Notes: generated from the letters alone by a model not told the origin. A stretch of 64,000 nt of DNA from Archangium gephyra (GCF_001027285.1 NZ_CP011509.1:7340501-7404500); one strand, 5' to 3'. Shown: positions 37,265 through 45,396, counted from the first letter of the stretch. A program made the numbers and translations.

Positions 37265-37795
37265 ATGCGCCCTTGGATGATGCTCGCCGCCGCGCTCCTT
37301 CCGGGAATGGCCTCGGCCTCCGGACATGAGCTGTCCCTCGGGGGGAACATGTTCTCCTCGAGTGGACTATCCCTCGCCCTGCCCAACCGCCCCGGCCTCG
37401 AGGCCGCCTATGCCTACGAGACGGACAGCTGGAGGCTGGGGGGCGGCGTACGCTGGAGCTTTGGTTCGGGCAGCCCACCGCTCGAGGTCTTCGCCCGTGC
37501 CCAGCTCACCGCGAACATGGGAGTGTGGCGGCCGGCGGTGGGCCCGGAGCTGGGCCTGAGCTGGCTGCGCGTGGTGGGCCCGGCCAACACGGGTTTTCCC
37601 CCGGACTACCCCGACACCCGGGCCGCGCTCTTCGGGCCCGCCTACGTGGCCATCCACGCCGCGCCCCTGCGCTTCGCCTTCGGCCGCTTCACCGCGAGCA
37701 CCCTGGAGCTCCACTGGGGCACCCTGCTCACGCCCCAGCCCGGCTCCCTGCTGCGCCTGCAGCTCGGCCTGCTCCAGGTGGGGGTGACGCTGTGA
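37265..37795 (+). CDS. Putative outer-membrane barrel protein with signal peptide
   Basis: Predicted 176 residues. The N-terminus (MRPWMMLAAALLPGMASA) is a plausible Sec signal peptide cut after ASA. The rest alternates polar and hydrophobic residues with many Gly, Tyr and Trp (LGGGVRWSFG, LELHWGTLL), which suggests a small beta-barrel or surface protein. I do not recognise a family. ATG 37265 has no good ribosome site at normal spacing; ATG 37277 is an alternative. The stop overlaps the start of the next gene as GTGA, so the two are probably translated together. Confidence 0.65.
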   Translation: MRPWMMLAAALLPGMASASGHELSLGGNMFSSSGLSLALPNRPGLEAAYAYETDSWRLGGGVRWSFGSGSPPLEVFARAQLTANMGVWRPAVGPELGLSWLRVVGPANTGFPPDYPDTRAALFGPAYVAIHAAPLRFAFGRFTASTLELHWGTLLTPQPGSLLRLQLGLLQVGVTL

Positions 37796-38802
37796 GAGCC
37801 CTGCGCGCCACCCTGCTGCTGCTCGCCGTGAATGCCTGTGCCTCGCGCGTCCCCGTCGAGGAGCCCGCCCTCCTCCGGGCGGGAGACTTCGGCGCGGGCG
37901 TGGAGCAGGCCCGCCTGGAGTCGGATGTGGCGGCCCTGGCGGCTGCCCACCTCGCGGACACTCCGCTCGACTGCGGTGCCTTCGACCTGGAGCAGATCAA
38001 CCTGGAGCACCAGCCGGTGTGCCACATCACCCGCGAGAAGGCCCGTCAGCTCGTGCAGGAGCGCTTCGAGTCACTCGGCTACACGGTCACCTCGCAGGAC
38101 GCGGCGGGCCCGGTCACGCCGACCACCAACGTCATCGCCGAGTTGAAGGGCACCACGCACCCCGATGAGGTGGTGGTGGTGGGGGCCCACTACGACTCGT
38201 TCTACGCGGGCGCGGACGACAACAGCTCGGGCGTGGCGGCCATGCTGGAGATGGCACGGCTGGCGGCGGGCAAGCGCTTCGCGCGCACCGTGCGCTTCGT
38301 GGGCTTCGACATGGAGGAGCTCGGCCTGGCGGGCAGCACGCGCTATGTGCGCACGCTCGCGGGAGAGGAGATCGTCGCCTCCATCATCTTCGACTGCATT
38401 GGCTACAAGGACGCGCGCCCGGGAGCCCAGCTGGACCTGCCCGGCTTCCCCATTCCCAACACGGGGGACTTCGTCGCCGCCATCTCCAACGAGCAGTCGC
38501 GTCCCCGGCTGGAGGAGCTGTACGCGCTGGGGAGCCGGCTGGACTTCGTGCCGATCCGGGGCGCGATGGCGCCGAGCGACGGCTCCGGTCCCTTCTCGGG
38601 CAACCTCATGCGCAGCGATCACGCCCCCTTCTGGCTGGCGGGCTACAACTCGCTCTTCCTCACGGACACCGCCAACTTCCGCAATCCCCACTACCACACC
38701 GACAAGGACGTGCCCTCGACGCTGGACTACGCGTTCCTCGCGGGTGTCACCCGGCTGTCCGCGGCGGGGATCGCCTACTGGGCGGAAGGTCCGCTGCCAT
38801 GA
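37792..38802 (+). CDS. M28 family zinc metallopeptidase, lipoprotein
   Basis: Predicted 336 residues, an exported aminopeptidase-type enzyme. GTG 37792 overlaps the previous stop by four bases and gives an N-terminus MRALRATLLLLAVNAC with a lipobox at Cys16; starting further upstream would run through the preceding gene in another frame. Zinc and catalytic residues of the M28 fold are visible: GAHYDSF (His133), GADDNSSG (Asp142/143), DMEELGL (Glu175/176), the Asp in IIFDCIG, and His in HYHTDKD. It probably removes N-terminal residues from peptides in the periplasm or outside the cell. Confidence 0.88.
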   Translation: MRALRATLLLLAVNACASRVPVEEPALLRAGDFGAGVEQARLESDVAALAAAHLADTPLDCGAFDLEQINLEHQPVCHITREKARQLVQERFESLGYTVTSQDAAGPVTPTTNVIAELKGTTHPDEVVVVGAHYDSFYAGADDNSSGVAAMLEMARLAAGKRFARTVRFVGFDMEELGLAGSTRYVRTLAGEEIVASIIFDCIGYKDARPGAQLDLPGFPIPNTGDFVAAISNEQSRPRLEELYALGSRLDFVPIRGAMAPSDGSGPFSGNLMRSDHAPFWLAGYNSLFLTDTANFRNPHYHTDKDVPSTLDYAFLAGVTRLSAAGIAYWAEGPLP

Positions 38803-38831
38803 CCGCGGCCGGTATGGCAGGTTAAAGGCCT

Positions 38832-39812
38832 ATGAAATACGCCAACCTGGGTCATACCGGTCTGAAGGTGTCCCGTATCTGCCTGGGGTGCATGAGCTAT
38901 GGCACTCCCAGCTGGCGCCCGTGGGTGCTGGACGAGGCGGCCTCGCAACCCTTCTTCCAGCGGGCGGTGGAAGCCGGCATCAACTTCTTCGACACGGCGA
39001 ACATGTACTCGCTGGGGGTGAGCGAGGAGGTCACCGGCCGCGCGCTGCGCAAGTACGCGCGGATGGAGGAGGTGGTGCTCGCCACCAAGGTCTACTTCCC
39101 CATGACGGAGGGGCCCAACATGGGGGGCCTGTCGCGCAAGAACGTGGTGCAGGCCTGCGAGGCGAGCCTGAAGCGGCTCGGCGTGGAGACGATCGACCTG
39201 TATCAGATCCACCGGATGGATCCGGAGACGCCGCTGGAGGAGACGCTGGCGGCGTTGGATCAGCTGGTGCGGCAGGGCAAGGTCCGCTACCTCGGCGCGA
39301 GCTCATCGGCGGCGTGGAGGTTCGCGAAGGCGCTGAGCCTCTCGGAGCGCAACGGCTGGGCGCGCTTCGTGTCGATGCAGAACCACTACAACCTCGTCTA
39401 CCGCGAGGAGGAGCGGGAGATGATGCCCCTGTGCGAGGCGGAGGGCATCGGGGTGATTCCCTGGTCGCCGCTGGCGCGCGGGCTGCTGGCGGGCACGCGC
39501 AAGTCGCTGGATGACAAGCAGGCCACGGCGCGGGCGGGCTCGGACGCGTTCGCGTCGGCGCTCTACGACAACCCGCACGACTGGGACGTGGTGGAGGCGG
39601 TGAAGAAGGTGGCGGCGGCCCGGGGCAACACGCCCGCCGAGGTGTCCCTGGCGTGGTTGCACTCCAAGCCGGCGGTGGTGGCGCCCATCATCGGCGCCAC
39701 GAAGCTGGAGCACCTGGAGTCGGCCATCCGCTCGGTGGACGTGACGCTCGGCGCGGACGAGGTGAAGGCGCTGGAGGCGCCCTACCAGCCGCACGCCGTG
39801 CGCGGCATGTAA
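38832..39812 (+). CDS. Aldo/keto reductase
   Basis: Predicted 326 residues, the normal length for this NADPH-dependent family. The catalytic tetrad is in place: Asp54 in FFDTANMY, Tyr59, Lys86 in ATKVYF and His127 in YQIHRMD. The C-terminal cofactor-binding segment PIIGATKLEHLESA is also typical. It follows the peptidase gene by 29 bases and its stop lies four bases from the stop of the convergent FHA gene. The substrate is unknown. Confidence 0.92.
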   Translation: MKYANLGHTGLKVSRICLGCMSYGTPSWRPWVLDEAASQPFFQRAVEAGINFFDTANMYSLGVSEEVTGRALRKYARMEEVVLATKVYFPMTEGPNMGGLSRKNVVQACEASLKRLGVETIDLYQIHRMDPETPLEETLAALDQLVRQGKVRYLGASSSAAWRFAKALSLSERNGWARFVSMQNHYNLVYREEEREMMPLCEAEGIGVIPWSPLARGLLAGTRKSLDDKQATARAGSDAFASALYDNPHDWDVVEAVKKVAAARGNTPAEVSLAWLHSKPAVVAPIIGATKLEHLESAIRSVDVTLGADEVKALEAPYQPHAVRGM

Positions 39813-39816
39813 GCGC

Positions 39817-40788
39817 TCAGGGCTTCTCCTTCGCGAGCGCGTCCACGTCCTCCTGGAGCTTCTGCGTGCCCTCGAAGAAGGAGTCCACCGGCTTGGAGGG
39901 CACCAGCTGGAAGGCGGGAGGCAGCAGCGTGCGGTCGAAGTCGAGCGAGGAGGAGAAGTCCTCCTCGCCCAGCAGCGAGTCCGCCTGGGTGAGCGCGCCG
40001 AAGCACACGAGGATGATTCCCAGCAAGGTCATGAGCCGCCGGGGCTCCGCGCGCGTCACGTAGCGCAGGTGCCAGAAGAGGATGAAGCCCATCCACCCGA
40101 GGTACCCGGCCAGGTACAGCCACCGCACCCATGCGCCCAGTCCCAGGCTGTAGGTGAGCACTCCGATCAGCAGCGGAATCACCAGCAGCCCCAGCAGCCC
40201 GAGGCTCCCGATGGTGCCGTGCGCGCCGAAGTGGAACACGCGCCGCGCCACCTTGCTCGCGACGGACCAGAGGCCCGACCAGACGAAGGACACGAACACC
40301 GGCGCGACGACGGCCAGCGCCAGCGAGCCCCAGTCCGTCTTCTGGTAGTTCGTCAGGTACTCGCGCAGGAGGAAGGTGAGCACCGCCACCGCCAGCATCG
40401 CGGGGAAGGCGAAGGGCCGCTCGAAGGGACGGCCCTGCGGAGCCACGGGGATGGCGGCGACGCGTGTGTCCTCCACCACGTGCGACCGGCTCCGGAAGCG
40501 CAGCACCGTGTCCCCCACGGCCACCCGCGCGTCGTCCGTGAGCTCCAGCTCCGCCAGCCGCGCCCAGGGCTCCACGCGGAACGTGCCATTGGTGCTGCCC
40601 GTGTCCCGCAGCACCAGCCGTCCGTCCTCGGCGCGGTCGATCCGCAGGTGCGAGGCGGACACCTTGGGATCATCCAGGATGATGTCGTTGGCGTAGCCGC
40701 GCCCCACCGTGACGGGGAAGCGGTCCAGCCGGTGGCGGGCGTGGACGTCATCCGCCTCCAGCATCTCCAGGAAGATCACTTCGTCCAC
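39817..40788 (-). CDS. FHA-domain membrane protein
   Basis: Predicted 323 residues. An N-terminal FHA phosphothreonine-binding domain shows VTVGRGYANDIIL, the conserved ASH and GSTNGTF at residues 64-70. After a short linker there are about five hydrophobic segments that should span the inner membrane (around 128-240), then a polar tail. GTG 40788 overlaps the end of the protease gene by 13 bases and keeps the first FHA strand; ATG 40764 is an alternative. The pairing with a Ser/Thr-type protease suggests the two act together, with FHA reading a kinase signal. Confidence 0.85.
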   Translation of the reverse strand: MDEVIFLEMLEADDVHARHRLDRFPVTVGRGYANDIILDDPKVSASHLRIDRAEDGRLVLRDTGSTNGTFRVEPWARLAELELTDDARVAVGDTVLRFRSRSHVVEDTRVAAIPVAPQGRPFERPFAFPAMLAVAVLTFLLREYLTNYQKTDWGSLALAVVAPVFVSFVWSGLWSVASKVARRVFHFGAHGTIGSLGLLGLLVIPLLIGVLTYSLGLGAWVRWLYLAGYLGWMGFILFWHLRYVTRAEPRRLMTLLGIILVCFGALTQADSLLGEEDFSSSLDFDRTLLPPAFQLVPSKPVDSFFEGTQKLQEDVDALAKEKP

Positions 40789-42116
40789 GCGAGCGCCTCC
40801 AGGTAGCGGCGGGCGAGGGCACGCGCGTTGTCGGCGGAGAACCCCGCCAGGGTGAGGCTCGTCTGGACGCCCGAGGTGCTCGCGTTGGTCGTCGCGGCCC
40901 GGAGCGCCAGGTCATACAGGCCGGGGAACTTCTTGTAGGCGCGCAGGCACAGGGAGGTCCGCGTGGGGACGCCGCCCACTTTCACGAAGTCCACGCGGCA
41001 GCGGAAGTTCGTCACGTCCTCCTTGGTGGCGTCCACGCCGCCCGGATCATTGCTGAAGGTGGCCTCGTAGAGCGCGGAGAAGCGCAGGGCCCCGAGCTGA
41101 TCGCTCGACACGAAGGCATGGTCATAGGCCACCACGCCGGTGCGGTGCTCGCCGCTCAGGTAGATGTCCTCCTCGGAGGAGCACTGGTAGCTGGTGATGG
41201 TGTAGGGGTTCTCCGGCTCGTGGGGGGTGTCGCCCCAGCACTTGAGGAAGGGCAACCAGCGGCCGGGCACGTGGTAGTCGCCGAGCTGCTGCGTCGGGAG
41301 GGGCGCGGCCAGGAGGCGCTCGGTGATGCGCTGCTGGTTGTCCAGGAGCTGCGAGCCCACCACGGCCAGGAGCGCCGAGGGGCTGCTCTCCTTCACCTGG
41401 CGCGCGCGCTCCACCAGCTCGCGGGCATGGGCCACCGGCACGAGGAAGCCGAGCTGGTTGCCCATGGTGGCCACGTTGACGCCCACCACGCGGCCATCCC
41501 CCGTGACGGTGGGGCCGCCGCTCATGCCGGGGTTGATGGCGCCGCTGAAGTGCACCTTGTCGTAGAGCGCGTCCTGCACGAGGCCGTTGTAGGTGCCCTC
41601 GACGATGGTGGTGCCCAGGTCATGCGGGTTGCCCATGGCGTACAGGCGGGTGCCCTGGGGAGGCTCCCTGGCGGCCAGCTCGAACCAGTCCTTCACCGGT
41701 GCGTCCTGCCGGATGACGGCCAGGTCGTGCACCACGTCCACGTCCACCACGCGGACGGCAATGGCCTCGGCGTCCTTGCCCTCGCGCACCAGCTCGGCGG
41801 TGTAGTCGTCCGGGTGGTGAACGATGTCGGAGATGACGTGGTAGTTGGTGAGGGCATGGCCCTCGGCGCTCACGAAGAACGCCGAGCCGATGGACGACCG
41901 GGTGCCACTGCGCCGCTCGATGATGCGCACCTGGGCGACGCGGCCCTTGAGGCGCTCGAAGAGCTCATGGGTGGCGGGGGGCAGCGTGGCCACGGGCAGC
42001 GGAGGCACGACGGCAGGGGTGCCCGCGTCCGGCGGGTCTCCGGGCAAGGCATTCGCGGCCGGGACCGGAGCCTGGGCCAGGGCGGCGAGGAGGAGGATCG
42101 TCAACATGCGGGGCAC
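40776..42116 (-). CDS. Trypsin-like serine protease, exported
   Basis: Predicted 446 residues. The N-terminus MPRMLTILLLAALAQAPVPAA is a signal peptide, followed by a Pro/Ala-rich stretch. The chymotrypsin-fold triad is visible as His93 (TNYHVISD), Asp131 (VHDLAVIR) and Ser199 (NPGMSGGP), as in DegP/HtrA-like and S1C enzymes. No PDZ domain is seen; the C-terminal 220 residues contain several Cys and are not recognised. It is transcribed ahead of the FHA membrane protein with overlapping ends. Confidence 0.87.
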   Translation of the reverse strand: MPRMLTILLLAALAQAPVPAANALPGDPPDAGTPAVVPPLPVATLPPATHELFERLKGRVAQVRIIERRSGTRSSIGSAFFVSAEGHALTNYHVISDIVHHPDDYTAELVREGKDAEAIAVRVVDVDVVHDLAVIRQDAPVKDWFELAAREPPQGTRLYAMGNPHDLGTTIVEGTYNGLVQDALYDKVHFSGAINPGMSGGPTVTGDGRVVGVNVATMGNQLGFLVPVAHARELVERARQVKESSPSALLAVVGSQLLDNQQRITERLLAAPLPTQQLGDYHVPGRWLPFLKCWGDTPHEPENPYTITSYQCSSEEDIYLSGEHRTGVVAYDHAFVSSDQLGALRFSALYEATFSNDPGGVDATKEDVTNFRCRVDFVKVGGVPTRTSLCLRAYKKFPGLYDLALRAATTNASTSGVQTSLTLAGFSADNARALARRYLEALAWTK

Positions 42117-42143
42117 ACACTAGGCCATCCCAACCAATTCCGT

Positions 42144-42290
42144 TCAGGGGGTGGCGGCTCGGGTAGGCAGGTTGCCGCGCCTGCGGATGCGGCGCAGCAG
42201 GTGGACTGTCGCACCATAGAAGGAGTCGCGGTCCGCCGTCAGCATGCGGCTGAAGTAGGTGGCCGTCCGCAAGCCTCTTGAGCGTCCGCT
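42144..42290 (-). pseudogene. Possible C-terminal gene remnant
   Basis: A short minus-strand frame ending at 42144 gives a peptide (TYFSRMLTADRDSF then LLRRIRRR) that looks more protein-like than the surrounding shadow frames. It has no start of its own and its upstream part runs into the 5' end of the defence-type operon. It may be the tail of a gene truncated when that operon was inserted. No family is recognised, and it may be chance. Confidence 0.2.
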
Positions 42291-42300
42291 TCGTACGACG

Positions 42301-42320
42301 CCAGTGTTATATTCGCGGGG
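42301..42320 (+). promoter_or_regulatory. Candidate -10 element and leaderless start
   Basis: TTATATTC at 42307-42314 is an AT-rich island in very GC-rich DNA and resembles a -10 box. Its end is seven bases before ATG 42321, so the transcript would begin at or next to the start codon. No convincing -35 box was found. Confidence 0.35.
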
Positions 42321-42674
42321 ATGATCCACTGGAGCACACGCCAACGAGGCTTGGTCGAAGCTATCCTCCAGCGCCATCCAGCCGAGTCCTCCGAGTGCGC
42401 CAACGCTGCCCAGAGCATCCTTCCAACGGCTCTGGAGGTCGATGACACCGCGCACGCCCGCATCATCGTGGCGGAGAACGCCCTTTACATCCAACCCAAG
42501 GGACCCTCCCGCCGTTGGATGCACCACGTGACGGTGGCCGTGACGGAATACCACGTGGACGTGTTGACGGGACCGGACGGGTTTCCCCAGGAGACCTATC
42601 TGGAGGAGTACTTCCACCACCCCGAGGCCCATACGGTCCGGCCTGTCGAACCCGACGAGTGGGCAACACTATGA
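42321..42674 (+). CDS. Small papain-fold-like protein (possible toxin/effector)
   Basis: Predicted 117 residues, first gene of a three-gene overlapping operon. The pattern SECANAAQ (Cys26), WMHHVTVAV (His68/69) and YHVDVLTGPDG (Asp80) follows the Cys-His-Asp order and spacing of small papain-fold domains found in polymorphic toxins, where the Cys starts a helix and the His lies in a strand next to a D-x-LTG turn. On this basis it could be a protease or deamidase effector. No signal peptide or membrane segment. The stop overlaps the next start as ATGA. The family call is by motif only. Confidence 0.6.
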   Translation: MIHWSTRQRGLVEAILQRHPAESSECANAAQSILPTALEVDDTAHARIIVAENALYIQPKGPSRRWMHHVTVAVTEYHVDVLTGPDGFPQETYLEEYFHHPEAHTVRPVEPDEWATL

Positions 42675-43030
42675 CCTCGCAAGAACGCCTCCTCCGCCAG
42701 CTCGACGAGAAGCTCGACTCCATCCTCGACAATCCGGAGGGATGGGGCGGAATCGACGCGCTGGAGCCGCTGGTACTCCTGCTGTTGCTCCTCCGGGCGG
42801 CTCTGGCGACGCCTCGGATGACCCACGCCGAAGTCTTGAAGCAGTACAGGGTCTTTCTCGCCACACGCCTCAAGCCGGGAGTCGGGGACATTCGCGAGCG
42901 CCTGGGAGACGCGTTGTCGCTGGAGACCATGGTCGAGCTCCTCCGCGAGCACGTCTCCAGCGTCCGCGCGCATCAGCGTCCCTCGGGATTCCCGAGGTAC
43001 ATGGCCGTCGAGTCCGAGGCACGCCACTGA
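42671..43030 (+). CDS. Small helical protein of unknown function
   Basis: Predicted 119 residues, starting at ATG 42671 inside the previous stop. Mostly predicted helix, with a Leu-rich run (PLVLLLLLLRAAL) near residue 40 that is amphipathic-to-hydrophobic, and many charged residues elsewhere. I do not recognise a family. Its overlap with both neighbours (ATGA before, TGATG after) suggests a fixed stoichiometry with them, perhaps as an adaptor or an inhibitor of the Cys-His protein. Confidence 0.6.
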   Translation: MTSQERLLRQLDEKLDSILDNPEGWGGIDALEPLVLLLLLLRAALATPRMTHAEVLKQYRVFLATRLKPGVGDIRERLGDALSLETMVELLREHVSSVRAHQRPSGFPRYMAVESEARH

Positions 43031-44811
43031 TGGGCGAAATCATCTCGTTCTACTCGTACAAGGGAGGCGTGGGGCGTTCGATGGCGCTCGCCAACGTGGC
43101 CACGCTGCTCGCGCATCGGGGCCGACGCGTCTTGGTCGTCGACTTCGACCTTGAGGCACCTGGGCTTCATCGGTACTTCCTGTCCTCGTTTCCCCGACCC
43201 CGCCGGATGCGTCAGCAATCTGGCTCGGGGCAGCTCGGGACCATCGACTTCTTCTGCGAGCTCTCGGACCTCCTCTCAACTCGGAAGGACTCCCCCCAGA
43301 AAGCCATTGCCTCCCTCCTGGACTCCGGCAGGTTCGGATACTCCATCCCTGTCAGGTCACCCACCCGATCCCGAGCCGCCAGTCTGGACTTCTGGAGCGC
43401 AGGTCTCTTCGACAAGGACTACGCCAGCCGCGTACACGACTATCCCTGGGACCGGCTCTATGAGGAATCCCGGGAGGTCTTCACGCAACTCGCGGAGGAG
43501 TGGAAGGCGCGCTACGACTACGTCCTCCTCGATTCACGCACGGGCATCTCGGATCTCGGGAGTGTCTCCACCGTCATCCTGGCGGACAAGCTGGTCCTGG
43601 CCTTCACGCTCAACGAGCAGTCCCTGCACGGAGTGACAGAGCTCGGGCGACAGGCGGTGCAGTTGAAGCGAAGCGTCGGTGCTTCCAGGCCCCTCGCCCT
43701 GTTTCCGCTCCTCAGCCGGGTCGACGAGGGTGAAGAGCACTTGAATCGCAGGTGGAGCAAGGAGGCCGCCCGACGCTTCGCCTCGCTGTTCGAAGCCGCT
43801 TACGGGCGGGGCACGCTCGACTTCTCGACCTACTTCGATGCGGTCCGAATCCCATATCGGGGGTACTACGCCTACGGCGAGAAGATTGCCGTCGAGGAGG
43901 AAAAGCCGGCGACGCTGGGCTCCCTCGCGGAGGGATATGAGCGGTTTCTCGACTGCGTCCTCGGAGAGCGGCTGGAGGGGTGGCAGGAGCGTATCCGGAG
44001 CACGGTGAAGCCCATCCGGATGGATGGCGGTCTGCTGGTGAACTTCGAGAAGCCGTCCGCCCTCTCCTTCGAGCTGGACTTGGGGCACGTGGTGAAGGTT
44101 CCCGAGCAGCTCCCGGCGCACGGGACCACCGAGCTGCGAGACATCCCCATCAACAGGATGGCCTGGGAGCGGGCCCTGCGCGAGATGGAGCAGGGGGTAG
44201 AGCGTGCGACGCAGACCATCCAGGGGACGCTGCACGTCTTCGCGACGATGCCCTATCCCGCGGCCGTGTTCCTCGGAAGATGCCTGGACGACCTCGCCCG
44301 GACCCGACCCATCCAGCTTCACCAACTCGACCCGCGCACCCACACCTGGGTTCCGTTCTCGGGAGTGGGTGTGTCCGCCCCTGAGGCCACCGGGCCCTAC
44401 TTCCATCCGCTGGAGCGAGTGATCATGTACTCGGGACCGGCGGTGGGGCTGGCCATCGAGGGCATGACCCCGATTTCCAGGGCGTCACTCTCCCAGCTTG
44501 GCCTCCACGTCAATGCGAGCATCTACCACCTCCAGCCAAGACAGCGACGCCCCCTGCCACCTCGCGCCGGAGCAGCGGTCGTCGAGGAGCTCAGGGCCGC
44601 GCTCCTGCACCTGCGGGAACAACACCCCTCCGCGCCGCTCCACATCGTGACGAGCGCACCGGTGGCGCTCCTCATCGAGCTGGGGCGCCTGTTACCTCCC
44701 TCGGTGTACAAGAGCGTCACCGTCCACCAGTTCGAGCCCGGGTCCGGCAGCTACGTTCCCGTGCTCGATGTCATCACGCGTGAGGTGGTCGTCGCCCAGA
44801 AGCCGGCTTGA
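43030..44811 (+). CDS. KGGVGR-type P-loop ATPase fused to a SAVED domain
   Basis: Predicted 593 residues. Residues 1-310 are a MinD/ParA-like ATPase: SYKGGVGRSMALANVA with the deviant Walker A KGGVGR at 11-16 (Arg instead of Lys), VLVVDFDLEAPG, and a Walker B-like YVLLDSRTG near 163. KGGVGR ATPases are known from predicted bacterial conflict systems. Residues about 340-590 match the SAVED sensor fold, with both halves visible: LHVFATMPYPAAVFLGR and W near 401-440, then LHIVTSAPVALLIELGR and YVPVLDV near 537-580. SAVED domains in CBASS bind cyclic oligonucleotides. There is no CD-NTase in the window, so the ligand source is unknown. ATG 43030 shares one base with the previous stop. Confidence 0.85.
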   Translation: MGEIISFYSYKGGVGRSMALANVATLLAHRGRRVLVVDFDLEAPGLHRYFLSSFPRPRRMRQQSGSGQLGTIDFFCELSDLLSTRKDSPQKAIASLLDSGRFGYSIPVRSPTRSRAASLDFWSAGLFDKDYASRVHDYPWDRLYEESREVFTQLAEEWKARYDYVLLDSRTGISDLGSVSTVILADKLVLAFTLNEQSLHGVTELGRQAVQLKRSVGASRPLALFPLLSRVDEGEEHLNRRWSKEAARRFASLFEAAYGRGTLDFSTYFDAVRIPYRGYYAYGEKIAVEEEKPATLGSLAEGYERFLDCVLGERLEGWQERIRSTVKPIRMDGGLLVNFEKPSALSFELDLGHVVKVPEQLPAHGTTELRDIPINRMAWERALREMEQGVERATQTIQGTLHVFATMPYPAAVFLGRCLDDLARTRPIQLHQLDPRTHTWVPFSGVGVSAPEATGPYFHPLERVIMYSGPAVGLAIEGMTPISRASLSQLGLHVNASIYHLQPRQRRPLPPRAGAAVVEELRAALLHLREQHPSAPLHIVTSAPVALLIELGRLLPPSVYKSVTVHQFEPGSGSYVPVLDVITREVVVAQKPA

Positions 44812-44842
44812 CACTCCCGCGGCCCGGCCCCTAGCTTGAGAA

Positions 44843-45184
44843 CGCGGTCCGAAGGCCAGCTTGTTCTTTTCCAGGCCCGTTGCTGCGTGAGCAGCAAACG
44901 AGAATCGGGTGAATTGCCGGAACCCCCGGAGACGGGCAACCGGCAGCCAAGGCCGACACGGCGGGGCACTGCTGTCCGTGTCCTAAGGGGTCGGCAAGGT
45001 TCAGAGACTAGGGTCCGAGCGAAAGCGGTAATGACCCCACGAGCGCCCGACGTCTTCCCGGCAGTGAGGAAGACGATGAGATAGTCCGGTCTACCGAGAT
45101 GATCGGCGGTCCCAAACGGTAGAAGCCGGGGATAAAGAGCCCCGGCGATAACAGCGCTTCGGCTACGAGGGCCTTCGGACCGCG
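44843..45184 (+). terminator. Intrinsic terminator of the SAVED operon, split by an intron
   Basis: Exon pieces 44843-44848 (CGCGGT) and 45172-45184 join after splicing into CGCGGTCC-TTC-GGACCGCG, a perfect 8-base-pair stem with a three-base loop, followed by a pyrimidine-rich tail (CCCTTCCCTTTCC). The stem lies 31 bases after the stop of the ATPase-SAVED gene. In the DNA this appears as a 15-base inverted repeat, 44843-44857 and 45170-45184. The terminator role is inferred. Confidence 0.5.
44849..45171 (+). ncRNA. Group I self-splicing intron, ORF-less
   Basis: The conserved core elements P, Q, R and S are all present in order, and the paired segments can be built. P1 holds a U-G pair (U44848 with G44855). 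P2 is 44879-44886 with 44891-44899. P3 is 44905-44910 with 45013-45018, P4 is 44915-44920 with 44940-44945, and P6 is 44952-44957 with 44990-44995. P7 is GACTA 45006-45010 with TAGTC 45082-45086, P8 is 45051-45058 with 45068-45075, and P9 is 45090-45096 with 45117-45123, followed by a strong hairpin at 45125-45146. The predicted 3' end is G45171, and CTTCGG just after it pairs with the guide (P10). No homing endonuclease gene. Splice ends are inferred; the core is directly visible. Confidence 0.9.
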
Positions 45185-45396
45185 CCCTTCCCTTTCCGTC
45201 TTGCGCATTGCCGTTTGCCGTGGAGAGCCTCAGTCAAGACCCTTCCGCGGAATGCGCGCCTCCACCGGGCCCGCGGCCCCTGGAGCGAGCGGGCAAACGG
45301 GGCTTGGACTCCGGGTGAACATCCATCCTACATTCAGAGCAAGCCCCAGAGTCCTCGGGTGACTTCCCCACCCCGCACGGTAACCTTGCCCCCGAG
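45185..45396 (+). other. Intergenic stretch without recognised gene
   Basis: Apart from the pyrimidine-rich terminator tail at its start and a weak GCCCGC/GCGGGC inverted repeat near 45270-45295, I see no gene or clear promoter here. It should hold the promoter of the TPR gene. Confidence 0.4.

Noticed and set aside
42144-42632. Full-length minus-strand gene opposite the first defence-operon gene
   Set aside because: Only the last 48 codons look protein-like; the rest overlaps the well-supported plus-strand gene and reads as shadow.
42321-44811. Classical CBASS operon
   Set aside because: No CD-NTase, Cap2 or Cap3 gene is present on either side within the window, so the SAVED domain alone does not make it CBASS.
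44836-45084. Short open frame within the intron
   Set aside because: It covers the conserved ribozyme core and shows no LAGLIDADG, GIY-YIG or HNH endonuclease motif; a coding role is unlikely.
44821-45190. RNase P RNA or tmRNA in the structured intergenic region
   Set aside because: The RNase P signature segments (GAGGAAAGTCC, ACAGAAA) and a tmRNA tag frame and tRNA-like ends are absent, while all four group I intron elements are present in order.
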